NCBI RefSeq assembly: GCF_013408445.1
Contig: NZ_JACBZL010000001.1
Location: forward strand, 186,001 to 250,000
Direction: 5' to 3'
DNA from: Corynebacterium tuberculostearicum
GTDB taxonomy: Bacteria; Actinomycetota; Actinomycetes; Mycobacteriales; Mycobacteriaceae
DNA length: 64,000 nt
The notes under the pieces are model-generated. The model was not told the DNA's origin. It did no database searches and saw only the letters and a list, made by a program, of their open reading frames with translations. Both the position numbers and the translations under genes were made by a program. Below are positions 1 to 8,643 of the stretch, piece by piece (the first letter of the stretch is position 1; every line of letters begins with the position of its first letter).

Positions 1-206
1 GGAGCACCTAGTACGGCGGATTCCTTGGAGTCGAAATAATTGAAGAAGGTGCGCCGAGAAATACCGGCTACTTCGCAGATCCTCTCAATCGTGACCGCGC
101 TAAAGGATTGTTCATCCACCAGCTTCGTGGCGGCATCCTCAATGCGCAGGCGCGTCTCGAGGCGCTTCTGCTCGCGTAGTGATAATTCTTCTTGCACGCC
201 ATGCAA
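1..206 (-). CDS. TetR-family transcriptional regulator, N-terminal part (cut by window edge)
   Basis: The reverse strand encodes an N-terminal TetR-type helix-turn-helix, with RLRIEDAATKLV, FSAVTIERICEVAGIS and RRTFFNYFDSKE in the usual order, so this is a DNA-binding repressor of about 200 residues whose ligand domain lies outside the window. Start choice is open between TTG at 206 and GTG at 197; both give a short tail before the helix. A double palindrome lies directly upstream (208-241), which suggests autoregulation and possibly control of a divergent or downstream transporter. The ligand and target genes cannot be told from this fragment. Confidence 0.88.
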   Translation of the reverse strand, partial: MHGVQEELSLREQKRLETRLRIEDAATKLVDEQSFSAVTIERICEVAGISRRTFFNYFDSKESAVLGA

Positions 207-207
207 C

Positions 208-241
208 TTTACACTCGGTGCAAACTTGCACCAAGTGCAAA
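208..241. promoter_or_regulatory. Tandem palindromic operator upstream of the TetR gene
   Basis: Two adjacent 17-bp inverted repeats, 208-224 (TTTACAC-tcg-GTGCAAA, 6 of 7 paired) and 225-241 (core TTGCAC-caa-GTGCAA, perfect), sit with centres 17 bp apart. The two halves together form a larger imperfect palindrome (14 of 17). They end two bases from the TTG start, the expected place for a TetR repressor binding as paired dimers. The binding protein is inferred from position only. Confidence 0.7.
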
Positions 242-325
242 AGTGGTGATTTTAGAGGTGCGTTTTCCCTAATGTGTGCTATGCCATAGCGCTTGCCGAC
301 GCCCCCTTACCCCAGACATGCGAAA

Positions 326-352
326 CCCCGCCCGAGTCCTGCCCGGGCGGGG
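326..352 (-). terminator. GC-rich hairpin downstream of fumC
   Basis: CCCCGCCCG at 326-334 pairs perfectly with CGGGCGGGG at 344-352 around a 9-nt loop. It lies 18 bp after the fumC stop. Only a short T run follows on the minus strand, so the call rests on the 9-bp stem and its position. Confidence 0.6.
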
Positions 353-370
353 TGGCGGTGCGGCGAATAC

Positions 371-1771
371 TTAGAAGTTATCGCGGTCGCGGTTAGTCAT
401 GCTCAGCACGTTGAGGCGCTTATCCAGCTCCTCCTCGGTGAGGTTTTCGCCGTCGACAAAGCCCAGGTCAATAACGGCCTGGCGGACGGTGATCTTCTCG
501 TGCAGGGCGTGCTTAGCCGCCTTAGCTGCGTTCTCGTAGCCAATGGCAGAGTTGAGCGGGGTCACGATGGAGGTGGAGGACTCCGCAAAGTGCTTCATGC
601 GCTCTTCGTTGGCCTCGATGTGATCGATGCACTTATCGGCGAAGACGCGGGAAGCATTAGCCAGCAGGCGAGCGGACTCGAGTACGTTGCGCGCCATCAT
701 CGGGATGAAGACGTTGAGCTCGAAGTGGCCCTGGGCGCCGCCGAAGGCTACGGCTGCGTCGTTGCCTACCACCTGGCCGGCCACCATGGTGACGGCCTCT
801 GGGATAACCGGATTGACCTTGCCCGGCATGATGGAGGAACCCGGCTGCAGGTCCTTCAGGTGAATCTCGGCCAGGCCAGTCAGCGGGCCGGAGCCCATCA
901 TGCGCAGGTCATTGGCAATCTTATTGAGGGATACAGCAATCGAGCGCATGGCGCCGGAGAACTCCACCAAGCCATCGCGGGCAGCCTGGGCCTCGAAGTG
1001 GTTTTCTGCTTCCTTCAGTTCCTGCACGCCGGTGAGCTTCTTCAGCTCCTCGGTGACCTTGGCGCCAAAGTCTGCGGAGGTATTCAGGCCGGTACCGGTG
1101 GCGGTGCCGCCGATGGCCAGCTCGCCCAAGCGTGGCAGGGTGGCCTCAATGCGCTCGATGCCCAGCTCGATCTGGCGGGCATATCCGCCGAATTCCTGGC
1201 CCAGGGTAACCGGGGTGGCATCCATCAGGTGGGTGCGGCCGGCCTTGACCACGTCGGCGAATTCCTTGGCCTTCTTGGTCAAGGACTCGTGGAGGACCTT
1301 CAGGCCCGGGATGAGGTCATTAACGGCAGCTTCCGTAGCAGCCACGTGCGTAGCGGTGGGGAAGGTGTCATTAGAGGACTGGCCCATATTCACGTGGTCA
1401 TTCGGGTGAATTTCCACGCCATTGTTATGTGCCAAGGAGGCAATAACCTCATTGGTATTCATATTGGACGAGGTACCGGAGCCGGTCTGGAATACGTCGA
1501 TAGGGAAGGCGTCATTATGCTTGCCCTCGGCGATTTCGGTGGCGGCAGCAATGATGGCATCGGCCTTGTCCGCGTCCAGCTTGCCGGAATCCTTATTTAC
1601 CTGAGCGCAGGCTGCCTTGAGCAGGCCAAGGGCGCGAATCTGCGCATTTTCCAGGCCGCGGCCAGAGATAGGGAAGTTGTCCACTGCGCGCTGGGTCTGT
1701 GCACGCCACAGGGCATCTGCAGGAACCTTAACTTCGCCCATGGTGTCATGTTCAATGCGGTATTCAGTCAT
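371..1771 (-). CDS. fumC: Class II fumarate hydratase
   Basis: Fumarase of the TCA cycle, interconverting fumarate and L-malate in the cytoplasm. The 466-residue protein has full family length. The signature [11 protein letters not shown] is at residues 311-321, the substrate-binding GSGTSSNMN at about 97-105, and the catalytic His in GRTHLMD at 181. This iron-independent class has no FeS cluster ligands. The gene stands alone, reads the same way as glpX upstream, and is followed by a strong hairpin. The two genes are also close neighbours in other corynebacteria. Confidence 0.97.
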   Translation of the reverse strand: MTEYRIEHDTMGEVKVPADALWRAQTQRAVDNFPISGRGLENAQIRALGLLKAACAQVNKDSGKLDADKADAIIAAATEIAEGKHNDAFPIDVFQTGSGTSSNMNTNEVIASLAHNNGVEIHPNDHVNMGQSSNDTFPTATHVAATEAAVNDLIPGLKVLHESLTKKAKEFADVVKAGRTHLMDATPVTLGQEFGGYARQIELGIERIEATLPRLGELAIGGTATGTGLNTSADFGAKVTEELKKLTGVQELKEAENHFEAQAARDGLVEFSGAMRSIAVSLNKIANDLRMMGSGPLTGLAEIHLKDLQPGSSIMPGKVNPVIPEAVTMVAGQVVGNDAAVAFGGAQGHFELNVFIPMMARNVLESARLLANASRVFADKCIDHIEANEERMKHFAESSTSIVTPLNSAIGYENAAKAAKHALHEKITVRQAVIDLGFVDGENLTEEELDKRLNVLSMTNRDRDNF

Positions 1772-1856
1772 GTGAAGATCACCTCAGTTAATTGGGTAGT
1801 GTGTGCTTTCCAGTATGGCGGAGATCTAAAAGAAGGGCCGCCTTCGGGGGTGAACC

Positions 1857-2870
1857 CTACTTCTTGGTTGGCGTGTCGTAGTCCACGACGGAATACTCCT
1901 GCAGCTTGGACAGCTTGTGGATGGAGTCGATGTAGCGGATGGTGCCGGACTTGGAGCGCATAACCAGGGAACGGGTAGTAGCGCCGGAATTGCGGTAGGA
2001 AACACCGCGCAGCATGTCACCATTGGTCACGCCGGTGGCAGCGAAGTAGCAGTTCTCAGAGGAAACCAGATCAGTAGTGGTAAGGACGCGGTTCAAATCA
2101 TGGCCGGCTGCACGGGCCTTTTCTGCTTCCTCTTCATCCTTCGGCCACAGCTTGCCCTGGATTTCGCCGCCCATGCAGCGCATAGCGCAGGCAGTGATGA
2201 TGCCTTCTGGAGTGCCGCCGATGCCCATCATCATGTCGATGGAGTTCGAATCCTGGCAGGTGGCGATGGCGCCGGCTACGTCACCATCCATGATGAGGCG
2301 TACCTTGGCGCCAGCGGCGCGAATCTCAGAGATGAGCTGCTCGTGGCGGGGACGGTCAAGAACCACCACGGTCAGATCGGTGGGGCGAATATTCTTCGCC
2401 TTGGCCACGGACTGGATATTCCATTCCACGGACTCGTTGATGTCGATAGCGCCAACTGCCTCGGGGCCAACGGCAATCTTTTCCATGTAGAAGACTGCGG
2501 AAGGGTCATACATGGTTCCGCGTTCGGCAGCCGCAATGACGGAAATAGCGTTGGGGCGGCCTTCCGCCATCAAGCGGGTACCGTCGACCGGGTCCACGGC
2601 GATATCCATGGCGGCACCCTCGCCGGTGCCGACCTCTTCGCCGTTAAAGAGCATGGGGGCCTCATCCTTTTCGCCCTCACCAATGACAACGACGCCGTTC
2701 ATCTCTACGGAATTGATGAGCTTACGCATGGCGTCGACCGCCGCGCCATCGCCCTCATTCTTCTGGCCGCGGCCTACCCAACGGCCGGAAGCGAGTGCTG
2801 CTGCCTCGGTGACACGAACCAGTTCCATTGCCAGGTTGCGGTCAGGAAGATAAGACGTATTTTCGGACAT
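1857..2870 (-). CDS. glpX: Class II fructose-1,6-bisphosphatase
   Basis: Gluconeogenic phosphatase converting fructose 1,6-bisphosphate to fructose 6-phosphate. The protein has 337 residues, normal for GlpX. Metal and phosphate motifs are intact: GEGEKDE at 64-70 and DPVDGT at 93-98, plus VIMDGD further on. The ATG at 2870 has a ribosome site (GGAAGG) about 10 bases upstream. The divergent DUF4245 gene is the usual actinobacterial neighbour. The 5' leader contains an inverted repeat at 2900-2921. GlpX is probably the main FBPase, but the rest of the genome is not visible. Confidence 0.97.
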   Translation of the reverse strand: MSENTSYLPDRNLAMELVRVTEAAALASGRWVGRGQKNEGDGAAVDAMRKLINSVEMNGVVVIGEGEKDEAPMLFNGEEVGTGEGAAMDIAVDPVDGTRLMAEGRPNAISVIAAAERGTMYDPSAVFYMEKIAVGPEAVGAIDINESVEWNIQSVAKAKNIRPTDLTVVVLDRPRHEQLISEIRAAGAKVRLIMDGDVAGAIATCQDSNSIDMMMGIGGTPEGIITACAMRCMGGEIQGKLWPKDEEEAEKARAAGHDLNRVLTTTDLVSSENCYFAATGVTNGDMLRGVSYRNSGATTRSLVMRSKSGTIRYIDSIHKLSKLQEYSVVDYDTPTKK

Positions 2871-2899
2871 GTGTAGTGGTTGCCTTCCATAGTTTTCTC

Positions 2900-2921
2900 A
2901 TCGAGGGGTGTTCCCCTTGAT
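2900..2921 (-). promoter_or_regulatory. Inverted repeat in the glpX leader
   Basis: ATCGAGGGG and CCCCTTGAT flank a 4-nt loop and pair at 8 of 9 positions. The repeat lies 30-51 bp upstream of the glpX start. It could be a repressor operator or an mRNA hairpin; the sequence does not decide between these. Confidence 0.4.
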
Positions 2922-3058
2922 GCTCTACCTTTCCATTCTCGCACTTTTTTGCTCTAATGGGTTCGATTTTGCGCCCCATTTGTGGGGGATCGACAGATCT
3001 TTCGGGGCAAAAGGGGCCGTGTGGCTTTTTGAAAGCAGGCCGTGCGATACTAAGGCGC

Positions 3059-3628
3059 GTGGCTGCAGAAGAAAGACCAAAGATTTTTGAAGGCGCGAAG
3101 GACATCTCCCTGTCCCTCGCAGTCGTGGTGATTATGATGCTGCTCGCCGTGGGAGCGACCGGCCTGTGCTCAATTAACTCCGAAACCCAGCAGGGAGCGG
3201 TGCAGGAAGTAGATGAACAAACCTTCCTAGACACCCAAGCCCGCGCAGGGGTCGGTGCTATTCGCAATCCCGAAATGCCAGAGGGCTGGGAGGCGAATGC
3301 CGCCCGCCGCGTGGATATGGGCGGCGAGAACGCCACCGTGGTCAGCTGGGTGACCGCTGACCAAGGGTTTGTGGAGTCTACACAGACGCAGGTCGCGGCC
3401 AATGAGGCGGGCGAGGCCTACGACGCCAACTACCGCGGCATTGAATCCACCCGCGAGGTCAAGGGGCACCAGGTGCGGGTGCTAGAAAGCGACGATGATT
3501 CCGTGCGCCGCCTGTGGGTTACGGATCTGGGCGATGCTCGCCTCATCATTTCCGGCGCCGCGGACGACAGCGACTTTGAGGCTGCTACCGCTGCGTTTAT
3601 CGACGCCGCCCCTATAGCCGAAAAATAA
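3059..3628 (+). CDS. DUF4245 membrane-anchored protein
   Basis: A 189-residue protein of unknown function. One membrane segment at about residues 17-35 (SLAVVVIMMLLAVGATG) is followed by an extracytoplasmic domain of about 150 residues, the layout of DUF4245 proteins. GTG at 3059 is chosen because AAGG lies just upstream; an ATG at 2957 would add a stretch of low quality before the anchor. It is transcribed divergently from glpX, a conserved actinobacterial arrangement, but no function follows from that. Its last 17 bp overlap the convergent gene ending at 3612. Confidence 0.85.
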   Translation: MAAEERPKIFEGAKDISLSLAVVVIMMLLAVGATGLCSINSETQQGAVQEVDEQTFLDTQARAGVGAIRNPEMPEGWEANAARRVDMGGENATVVSWVTADQGFVESTQTQVAANEAGEAYDANYRGIESTREVKGHQVRVLESDDDSVRRLWVTDLGDARLIISGAADDSDFEAATAAFIDAAPIAEK

Positions 3629-3980
3629 CCTCGCCCAAGCCTTCTTCCGCAGCGGTGGCGCTAAGACCGTCGCCGGCCTGGGCAGTAACTTCAGCTAGGG
3701 ACTCCGCATCCAGGCCGCTGAGGCGTGTCTTTCCTGCAAAAACATCGATGCGCTCACGCTGCGAGCGCTGCGGATAAATGGCAATCTCGCGTACTTTGTC
3801 GTCCGTAAACCGCAGCACCACGGATTGGGAGAAGTAGCTCACCTCGTTATCGCCGCGGGTGTGTGCAGGACCGAAGAATTCTTCTACGAATTCTCGGGAG
3901 TCTCCCGCCATGATGGAACCGGCGGCCGCGGATTTCGACACAAAATCCACGCGCTCGCCTGGATAACCATAGATCTGCAC
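3612..3980 (-). CDS. Hypothetical protein, last gene of the xse operon
   Basis: A 122-residue soluble protein with no membrane segment and no motif I recognise. It starts on a GTG that shares one base with the xseB stop (TAGTG), so it is almost certainly translated by coupling with xseB. It contains SREFVEEFFGPAHTRGDNEVSYF and a short beta-rich C-terminal half. Its 3' end overlaps the DUF4245 gene on the other strand by 17 bp. Association with exonuclease VII is suggested only by operon position. Confidence 0.7.
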   Translation of the reverse strand: MQIYGYPGERVDFVSKSAAAGSIMAGDSREFVEEFFGPAHTRGDNEVSYFSQSVVLRFTDDKVREIAIYPQRSQRERIDVFAGKTRLSGLDAESLAEVTAQAGDGLSATAAEEGLGEVIFRL

Positions 3981-4249
3981 TACTCGTCTCCTTCAGCGTC
4001 TGCTTCTTCGGCCTTATCGAGCGCGTCTTCCACACGCTTCGCCGCGCCGTCGAGGTGCGCCTCGCACGCACGGGCAAGGGCCTCGCCGCGCTCCCAGTAC
4101 TTTAGCGACTCATCCAAGCCCATCTGCCCAAGCTCGAGAATCTTCACGGTTTCAATGAGCTCATCGCGGGCTTGCTCATAGCTCAATTCTTCTACTGGGG
4201 TAAAAGCATCCTGGCCTGGCTGGCCGGTACCAATGGTGTCATCAGACAT
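3980..4249 (-). CDS. xseB: Exodeoxyribonuclease VII small subunit
   Basis: Small non-catalytic subunit of exonuclease VII, which degrades single-stranded DNA from both ends and binds several copies per XseA. The 89-residue helical protein has the family core [18 protein letters not shown], then [20 protein letters not shown] at about residues 45-65, and an acidic tail. The ATG at 4249 has AGGAG upstream. It follows xseA by 21 bp and overlaps the next gene by one base, so the three form one operon. Confidence 0.95.
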   Translation of the reverse strand: MSDDTIGTGQPGQDAFTPVEELSYEQARDELIETVKILELGQMGLDESLKYWERGEALARACEAHLDGAAKRVEDALDKAEEADAEGDE

Positions 4250-4270
4250 GATTTTCTCCTCGGTTGGTGA

Positions 4271-5512
4271 TTAATCGGCGGCCTGGGAGGCCATAGAAAC
4301 TGCGGTAATAGATCCGTCGCCCACGCGAATGCGCAGCTGAGCGCCAGGCGGGGATTGCTTATAAGAGGTGACGACCTCGGGCCCGGAACCGTCCTTGGGT
4401 ACTACCTGGACAATGGAGTAACCGCGGGCGAGAGTCGCCGACGGGCCCAAGGCTGAAACGCGGGCGCGCAGCGATTCCACGTGGCGGGTTTCGCGTTCCA
4501 CCATGACTTCAATTTCGCGTCGCATGGTAGCGCGGGTGCGCTCCACCTCTTCGCGGCGCGCACGGATAGGGGTCATTGGGTCCGCCATAACGGGCCGGGA
4601 ACGAATGTTGTCCAGGCCGCGACGTTCCCTTTCCACCCAGCCGCGCAGCGCGGCCGCCATGCGAGAGTGAGCCTCTGCGACGATGGCGCGCTCCTCTGCC
4701 ACAGAGGGCACGACGCGCTTTGCGGCGTCGGTAGGCGTGGCAGCGCGCAGGTCGGCGACGTTATCGAGCACTGGGCTGTCCGGCTCGTGGCCAATGGCAG
4801 ATACCACCGGGGTGCCGGCCGCTGCCACTGCGCGTTGCAGTGCTTCTTCCGAGAAGGGAAGCAGATCTTCCACGGAGCCGCCGCCACGGGCGATGATGAT
4901 GACGTCTACCTCAGGATCCGCATCAAGCTGCTGGAGCGCATCAATAACCTCAGGTACGGTATTCGCACCCTGAACCGCGGTATTGAGGACGCGGAATTGC
5001 ACCGCCGGCCAGCGGTCATGGGCTACCGCCATCACATCCCGCTCTGCAGCAGAACCACGGCCGGTAATCAGCCCAATTTTGTGCGGCAGGTAGGGGAGAG
5101 GACGCTTGCGTGCGGGATCGAAAAGGCCTTCAGCAGCTAGCTGTTGGCGCAGCTTTTCAATGCGAGCAAGCAGGTCGCCTATGCCCACATGACGAATTTC
5201 GGTGGTCCATAGTGAAAAGGATCCGCGTCCCGCGTAAAAGGCGGGCTTACCGTGGACAATGACGCGGTCGCCATCTTTCAGCGGTGCTGACAAGGACTGC
5301 AGCATCGATGATGGGCAGGTTAACTGCACGGACTTTTCCTGCTGTACGTCACGCAGAGTGAGGTAGGACAGCTTCCAGGTGGGCTTGAAGTTAATTTGGG
5401 TCAACTGACCCTCTACCCACAGGTAACCCAGGCGCTCGATCCAGCCCTTGACTTGGTCATTGACCTTGCCAACGGGCCAGGGAGTATCCGGAGTATTTGC
5501 TGGTTGATTCAC
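4271..5512 (-). CDS. xseA: Exodeoxyribonuclease VII large subunit
   Basis: Catalytic subunit of exonuclease VII, acting in repair and recombination. The 413-residue protein has an N-terminal OB fold (about 10-110), then the XseA catalytic region with [28 protein letters not shown] and [12 protein letters not shown], and a long helical C-terminal arm. GTG at 5512 is supported by GGGAGG six bases upstream. The operon runs xseA-xseB-hypothetical and is divergent from ispH, as in other corynebacteria. Confidence 0.96.
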   Translation of the reverse strand: MNQPANTPDTPWPVGKVNDQVKGWIERLGYLWVEGQLTQINFKPTWKLSYLTLRDVQQEKSVQLTCPSSMLQSLSAPLKDGDRVIVHGKPAFYAGRGSFSLWTTEIRHVGIGDLLARIEKLRQQLAAEGLFDPARKRPLPYLPHKIGLITGRGSAAERDVMAVAHDRWPAVQFRVLNTAVQGANTVPEVIDALQQLDADPEVDVIIIARGGGSVEDLLPFSEEALQRAVAAAGTPVVSAIGHEPDSPVLDNVADLRAATPTDAAKRVVPSVAEERAIVAEAHSRMAAALRGWVERERRGLDNIRSRPVMADPMTPIRARREEVERTRATMRREIEVMVERETRHVESLRARVSALGPSATLARGYSIVQVVPKDGSGPEVVTSYKQSPPGAQLRIRVGDGSITAVSMASQAAD

Positions 5513-5638
5513 ACAGCCTCCCTTTCTTCAGTCTGCCGTGTTCTTCCGTCTAGTTTAGGGGCCAGCGCAGTTGATTGTCCCGCTCGGGGTAGCCAGAAAG
5601 GTGACGTTAGGCCCCACTATTGTTTTGCGTAGTGTTTC

Positions 5639-5644
5639 GATACT
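5639..5644 (+). promoter_or_regulatory. Putative -10 element of ispH
   Basis: GATACT lies nine bases before the ispH ATG, so the transcript would have a leader of only a few bases. No convincing -35 is visible. Confidence 0.4.
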
Positions 5645-5653
5645 CTGGGAGCC

Positions 5654-6604
5654 ATGACTGATGGTAAAAATGTACTCCTCGCGGCCCCGCGCGGATACTG
5701 CGCGGGCGTGGACCGCGCGGTCGAGACCGTAGAAAAGGCGCTGGAAAAGTACGGCGCTCCCATTTATGTACGCAAACAAATCGTGCACAACCGTTACGTC
5801 GTAGAGTCTCTGGCAGAACGCGGCGTCATCTTCGTCGACGAGGCTTCTGAGGCCCCAGAAGGCGCCCACCTAGTCTTTTCCGCCCACGGTATTTCCCCTG
5901 CCGTGCGCGCGGAGGCAACGCAGCGCAAGCAGCTTACTCTGGACGCCACCTGCCCATTGGTAACCAAGGTGCACAAGGAAGCCCAGCGCTTCCAGCGCGA
6001 TGGCTACCACATCCTCTTGGTTGGCCACGAAGGCCACGAAGAAGTGGAAGGCACTGCAGGCGAAGCACCAGAGGTCACCCACCTCGTGGACGGCGTCGAA
6101 GGCGTCGCTAAGCTGCCGGAATTCTTGCAGGATGAAAAGCTCATTTGGCTGTCCCAGACCACGCTATCGGTGGATGAGACCATCACCATCGTCAATAAGC
6201 TGCGCGAGCGCTTCCCGCACCTAGAGAACCCGCCTTCAGACGATATTTGCTACGCCACCCAAAACCGCCAAGAATCCGTTAAGGCCATCGCCCCACAGTG
6301 TGACCTGATGATTGTGGTGGGCTCTAAAAACTCCTCTAACTCGGTGCGCTTGGTCGAGGTGGCGCTTGAGGCGGGCGCCAAGGCTTCCCACCTCGTGGAT
6401 TTTGCCAAAGAAATCGACGAATCTTGGTTGGAAGGCGTGCAGACCGTCGGCGTAACCTGCGGTGCTTCGGTACCTGAATTGCTGGTACGCGAAGTGCTGG
6501 AGTTCCTAGACGAGCGCGGTTATAGCGACGTAGAACAGGTAACTACCTCTACCGAGACGATTACCTTCGCCCTACCGCGCGACCTGCGCCCAGCACGCAC
6601 CTAA
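5654..6604 (+). CDS. ispH: 4-hydroxy-3-methylbut-2-enyl diphosphate reductase
   Basis: Last enzyme of the MEP isoprenoid pathway, reducing HMBPP to IPP and DMAPP with an FeS cluster. The 316-residue protein keeps the cluster cysteines: Cys16 in [11 protein letters not shown], one in [11 protein letters not shown] and one in [10 protein letters not shown], with the active-site context HGISP. Start ATG 5654 matches the family N-terminus. It is monocistronic, divergent from xseA, and closed by a strong terminator shared with the convergent gene. Confidence 0.97.
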   Translation: MTDGKNVLLAAPRGYCAGVDRAVETVEKALEKYGAPIYVRKQIVHNRYVVESLAERGVIFVDEASEAPEGAHLVFSAHGISPAVRAEATQRKQLTLDATCPLVTKVHKEAQRFQRDGYHILLVGHEGHEEVEGTAGEAPEVTHLVDGVEGVAKLPEFLQDEKLIWLSQTTLSVDETITIVNKLRERFPHLENPPSDDICYATQNRQESVKAIAPQCDLMIVVGSKNSSNSVRLVEVALEAGAKASHLVDFAKEIDESWLEGVQTVGVTCGASVPELLVREVLEFLDERGYSDVEQVTTSTETITFALPRDLRPART

Positions 6605-6634
6605 GCAGCGCGCGCCTATACGGCAGTTAAAACG

Positions 6635-6664
6635 AAAGAAAGGCCCGGAAACGGGCCTTTCTTT
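6635..6664. terminator. Bidirectional rho-independent terminator
   Basis: AAAGAAAGGCCCG (6635-6647), loop GAAA, and CGGGCCTTTCTTT (6652-6664) form a perfect 13-bp stem. It has A residues on the left and a T run on the right, so it can end both ispH and the convergent DUF6542 gene. Confidence 0.93.
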
Positions 6665-6670
6665 TTTGCT

Positions 6671-7507
6671 TTAATCCTCGTCGTAGAGGTTATCGTCCCA
6701 GCCTTGCTTAGGCTGTTCCTTCTCCTGCTGAGACGCCGGAACGGAATCGCCAGCGCGCCGGGCGGGATCCGGGCGCCGTGGATTGTCGCGTTCCTCTTGT
6801 TGCATTCGGCGGCGCTCTTCACGGTCGCGCCCACGCAGGCGATCCTTGGGCGCTGGGCGAGACTTCTTCAGCGTGTGCGAGGCGCGGGCGCGCTGCGGAG
6901 CGGCTTGCGATTTCTTGGATTGCTTTGCCGGTGTATCGCGCGCCATCAAGTCTGCAACCGATAGGCGTTCCTCGCGGTTTCGCCGGTCTTGTTCGGCGTC
7001 GGCACGGCGGGAAGCGGTTTCCATTTCGGCGGTGCGCTTGGCCGTCTTGCGGTAGCGTGCCCAGCGCAGCCAGGCGATGATTGCTGCGCCCACCAGGGCA
7101 ATGAGGAGCCACAGGAACCTCTGAACAAGGGGGAACGCCGCAGTGACGATTGCCGTCTTGGATAACGCCGATGCGCCCTCTGGCAAGTTGGCCTTGGTGA
7201 TAAAGAAACCGGCCACGCCCACCGTTATGGCATACACAATGGGGATAGAAGCCACGGTGAGGAAGAGACCCCGCTCTTCCACGACGAGCGCCACCAGCAG
7301 CGAGCCGATGACAAGGAACGCGAGGTAAGCCCACCCGATGGAACCCATCAGGATGGAAATCAACGCGCCCGTGAGCAAGAGTGCCGCGAGCAGCCCAAGG
7401 CCCTTGCCCAGCGAGATGCTGGGGAGACCGGAGCTTTGGGCGGCGGAGGACTTTCTTTGCTTGGCTTGTGACACGTCGGAAGATCCTACCGGTTGCCGCC
7501 GGCCCAT
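6671..7507 (-). CDS. DUF6542-type membrane protein
   Basis: About 278 residues from ATG 7507 (GTG 7519 is an alternative). Four hydrophobic segments, beginning GLLAALLLTGALISILMG and ending FLWLLIALVGAAIIAW, form an integral membrane half. A long, highly charged cytoplasmic tail rich in R, K, E and Q follows (about residues 150-278). This matches the DUF6542 family found next to ispH in actinobacteria. The function is unknown. It is the last gene of a likely AI-2E/rmuC/DUF6542 operon. Confidence 0.8.
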   Translation of the reverse strand: MGRRQPVGSSDVSQAKQRKSSAAQSSGLPSISLGKGLGLLAALLLTGALISILMGSIGWAYLAFLVIGSLLVALVVEERGLFLTVASIPIVYAITVGVAGFFITKANLPEGASALSKTAIVTAAFPLVQRFLWLLIALVGAAIIAWLRWARYRKTAKRTAEMETASRRADAEQDRRNREERLSVADLMARDTPAKQSKKSQAAPQRARASHTLKKSRPAPKDRLRGRDREERRRMQQEERDNPRRPDPARRAGDSVPASQQEKEQPKQGWDDNLYDED

Positions 7508-7536
7508 GGCTATTTCCACGCACGAAAGCGGCGGAT

Positions 7537-8607
7537 TTATAGTGCTGAATTCCCGCGCGGCCAGGTATCAATAGGCAATGGCTCCCGCGGGGTGCGGTCC
7601 GTGCGGCCCGGGATATCCATCTCATGCAGTTTGCGGGCGGTGACGCCCACGCGGGAATCAAGCGAGGAAAGCGTGGCGTTATAGGCCTCGACTGCCTTTT
7701 CCAGGTTATGGCCCACTTTGCCGTAGTGATCAGAAAGTGTATTTAGGCGCGTATACAGTTCGCGCCCCAAGCGCTGGACCTCCTTAGCCTTGGCGGAAAT
7801 GTCTTCCTGGTGCCACCCCATGGCCACCGTGCGCAGGAGGGCAAAAAGCGAGCTGGGGGTGGCGATGACTACATTGCGTTCAAAGGCGTACTCGATAAGT
7901 TCCGGATCCACCGATAGCGCGGCATCAAGGAAAGGGTCAGCGGGAACGAAGAGGATGACGAACTCGGGCGTTGGTTGAAACGCCTCAATATAGTCCTTCT
8001 GCGATAGTGCTTGGACATGGCCGCGCATTAAATGCGCGTGACGGCGGAGGAAGCCGGCGTGTTCTTCCGGGTCATCGGTTTCTAGGGCGTCAAGGTACGA
8101 GGTAAAAGGAACCTTGGCATCGACGATGATGTGGCGGCCACCGGCCAAATTGATGAGCATGTCAGGGCGGACGATGCGCCCGCCCAATGGGGCGGAGACC
8201 TGGCAATCAAAGTCCACATGCTTGGTCATACCGCCGAGCTCAACCACGCGCTCCAATTGCACCTCGCCCCAACGGCCACGCACATTGGGTGAGCGCAGAG
8301 CGGTCACAAGCTTGTCGGTGCGTTCGGTCAAGCGGGAGGAGGTGCGGGTCACCGCCTGCACCTGGCTGGAGAGGGAGGCGAGCAACGCGGTGCGGTCCTC
8401 CTCAATTTCTTGGAGCTGAAATCCCAAGCGGTCCATGGCCTTTTCTAGCGGCTGGAGCTCGGCCTGGCGGCGCTGCGAGTCTTGCAGCGCGCGGTGCTCG
8501 GCGCTCGGCGCGGAGCGGGTAGCGGAGTAGGAATGTGCTAACCAGCCCATTACCGCGCCGAGAATGAGGCCGATAAAAAGTAGCAGCACGGGCAAAGTGG
8601 AAGTCAT
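7537..8607 (-). CDS. rmuC: DNA recombination protein RmuC
   Basis: RmuC-family protein thought to limit inversions at short inverted repeats, with a nuclease-like fold. An N-terminal membrane anchor (LPVLLLFIGLILGAVMGWL) is followed by coiled coil and then the RmuC domain with GRWGEVQLERVVE, IIVDAKVPF and EFVILFVPADPFLDAAL. The start is taken as ATG 8607, with GGA upstream; GTG 8637 and ATG 8619 are alternatives. It lies 36 bp after the AI-2E gene and reads the same way. Confidence 0.92.
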   Translation of the reverse strand: MTSTLPVLLLFIGLILGAVMGWLAHSYSATRSAPSAEHRALQDSQRRQAELQPLEKAMDRLGFQLQEIEEDRTALLASLSSQVQAVTRTSSRLTERTDKLVTALRSPNVRGRWGEVQLERVVELGGMTKHVDFDCQVSAPLGGRIVRPDMLINLAGGRHIIVDAKVPFTSYLDALETDDPEEHAGFLRRHAHLMRGHVQALSQKDYIEAFQPTPEFVILFVPADPFLDAALSVDPELIEYAFERNVVIATPSSLFALLRTVAMGWHQEDISAKAKEVQRLGRELYTRLNTLSDHYGKVGHNLEKAVEAYNATLSSLDSRVGVTARKLHEMDIPGRTDRTPREPLPIDTWPRGNSAL

Positions 8608-8643
8608 GGTTTCCAGCATGGCACGCGCCGCCGACACGACCCA

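Noticed and set aside
293..1963. Long forward open frame opposite fumC (556 codons)
   Set aside because: It is the GC-rich shadow of fumC and the glpX end, with no family resemblance and no ribosome site.
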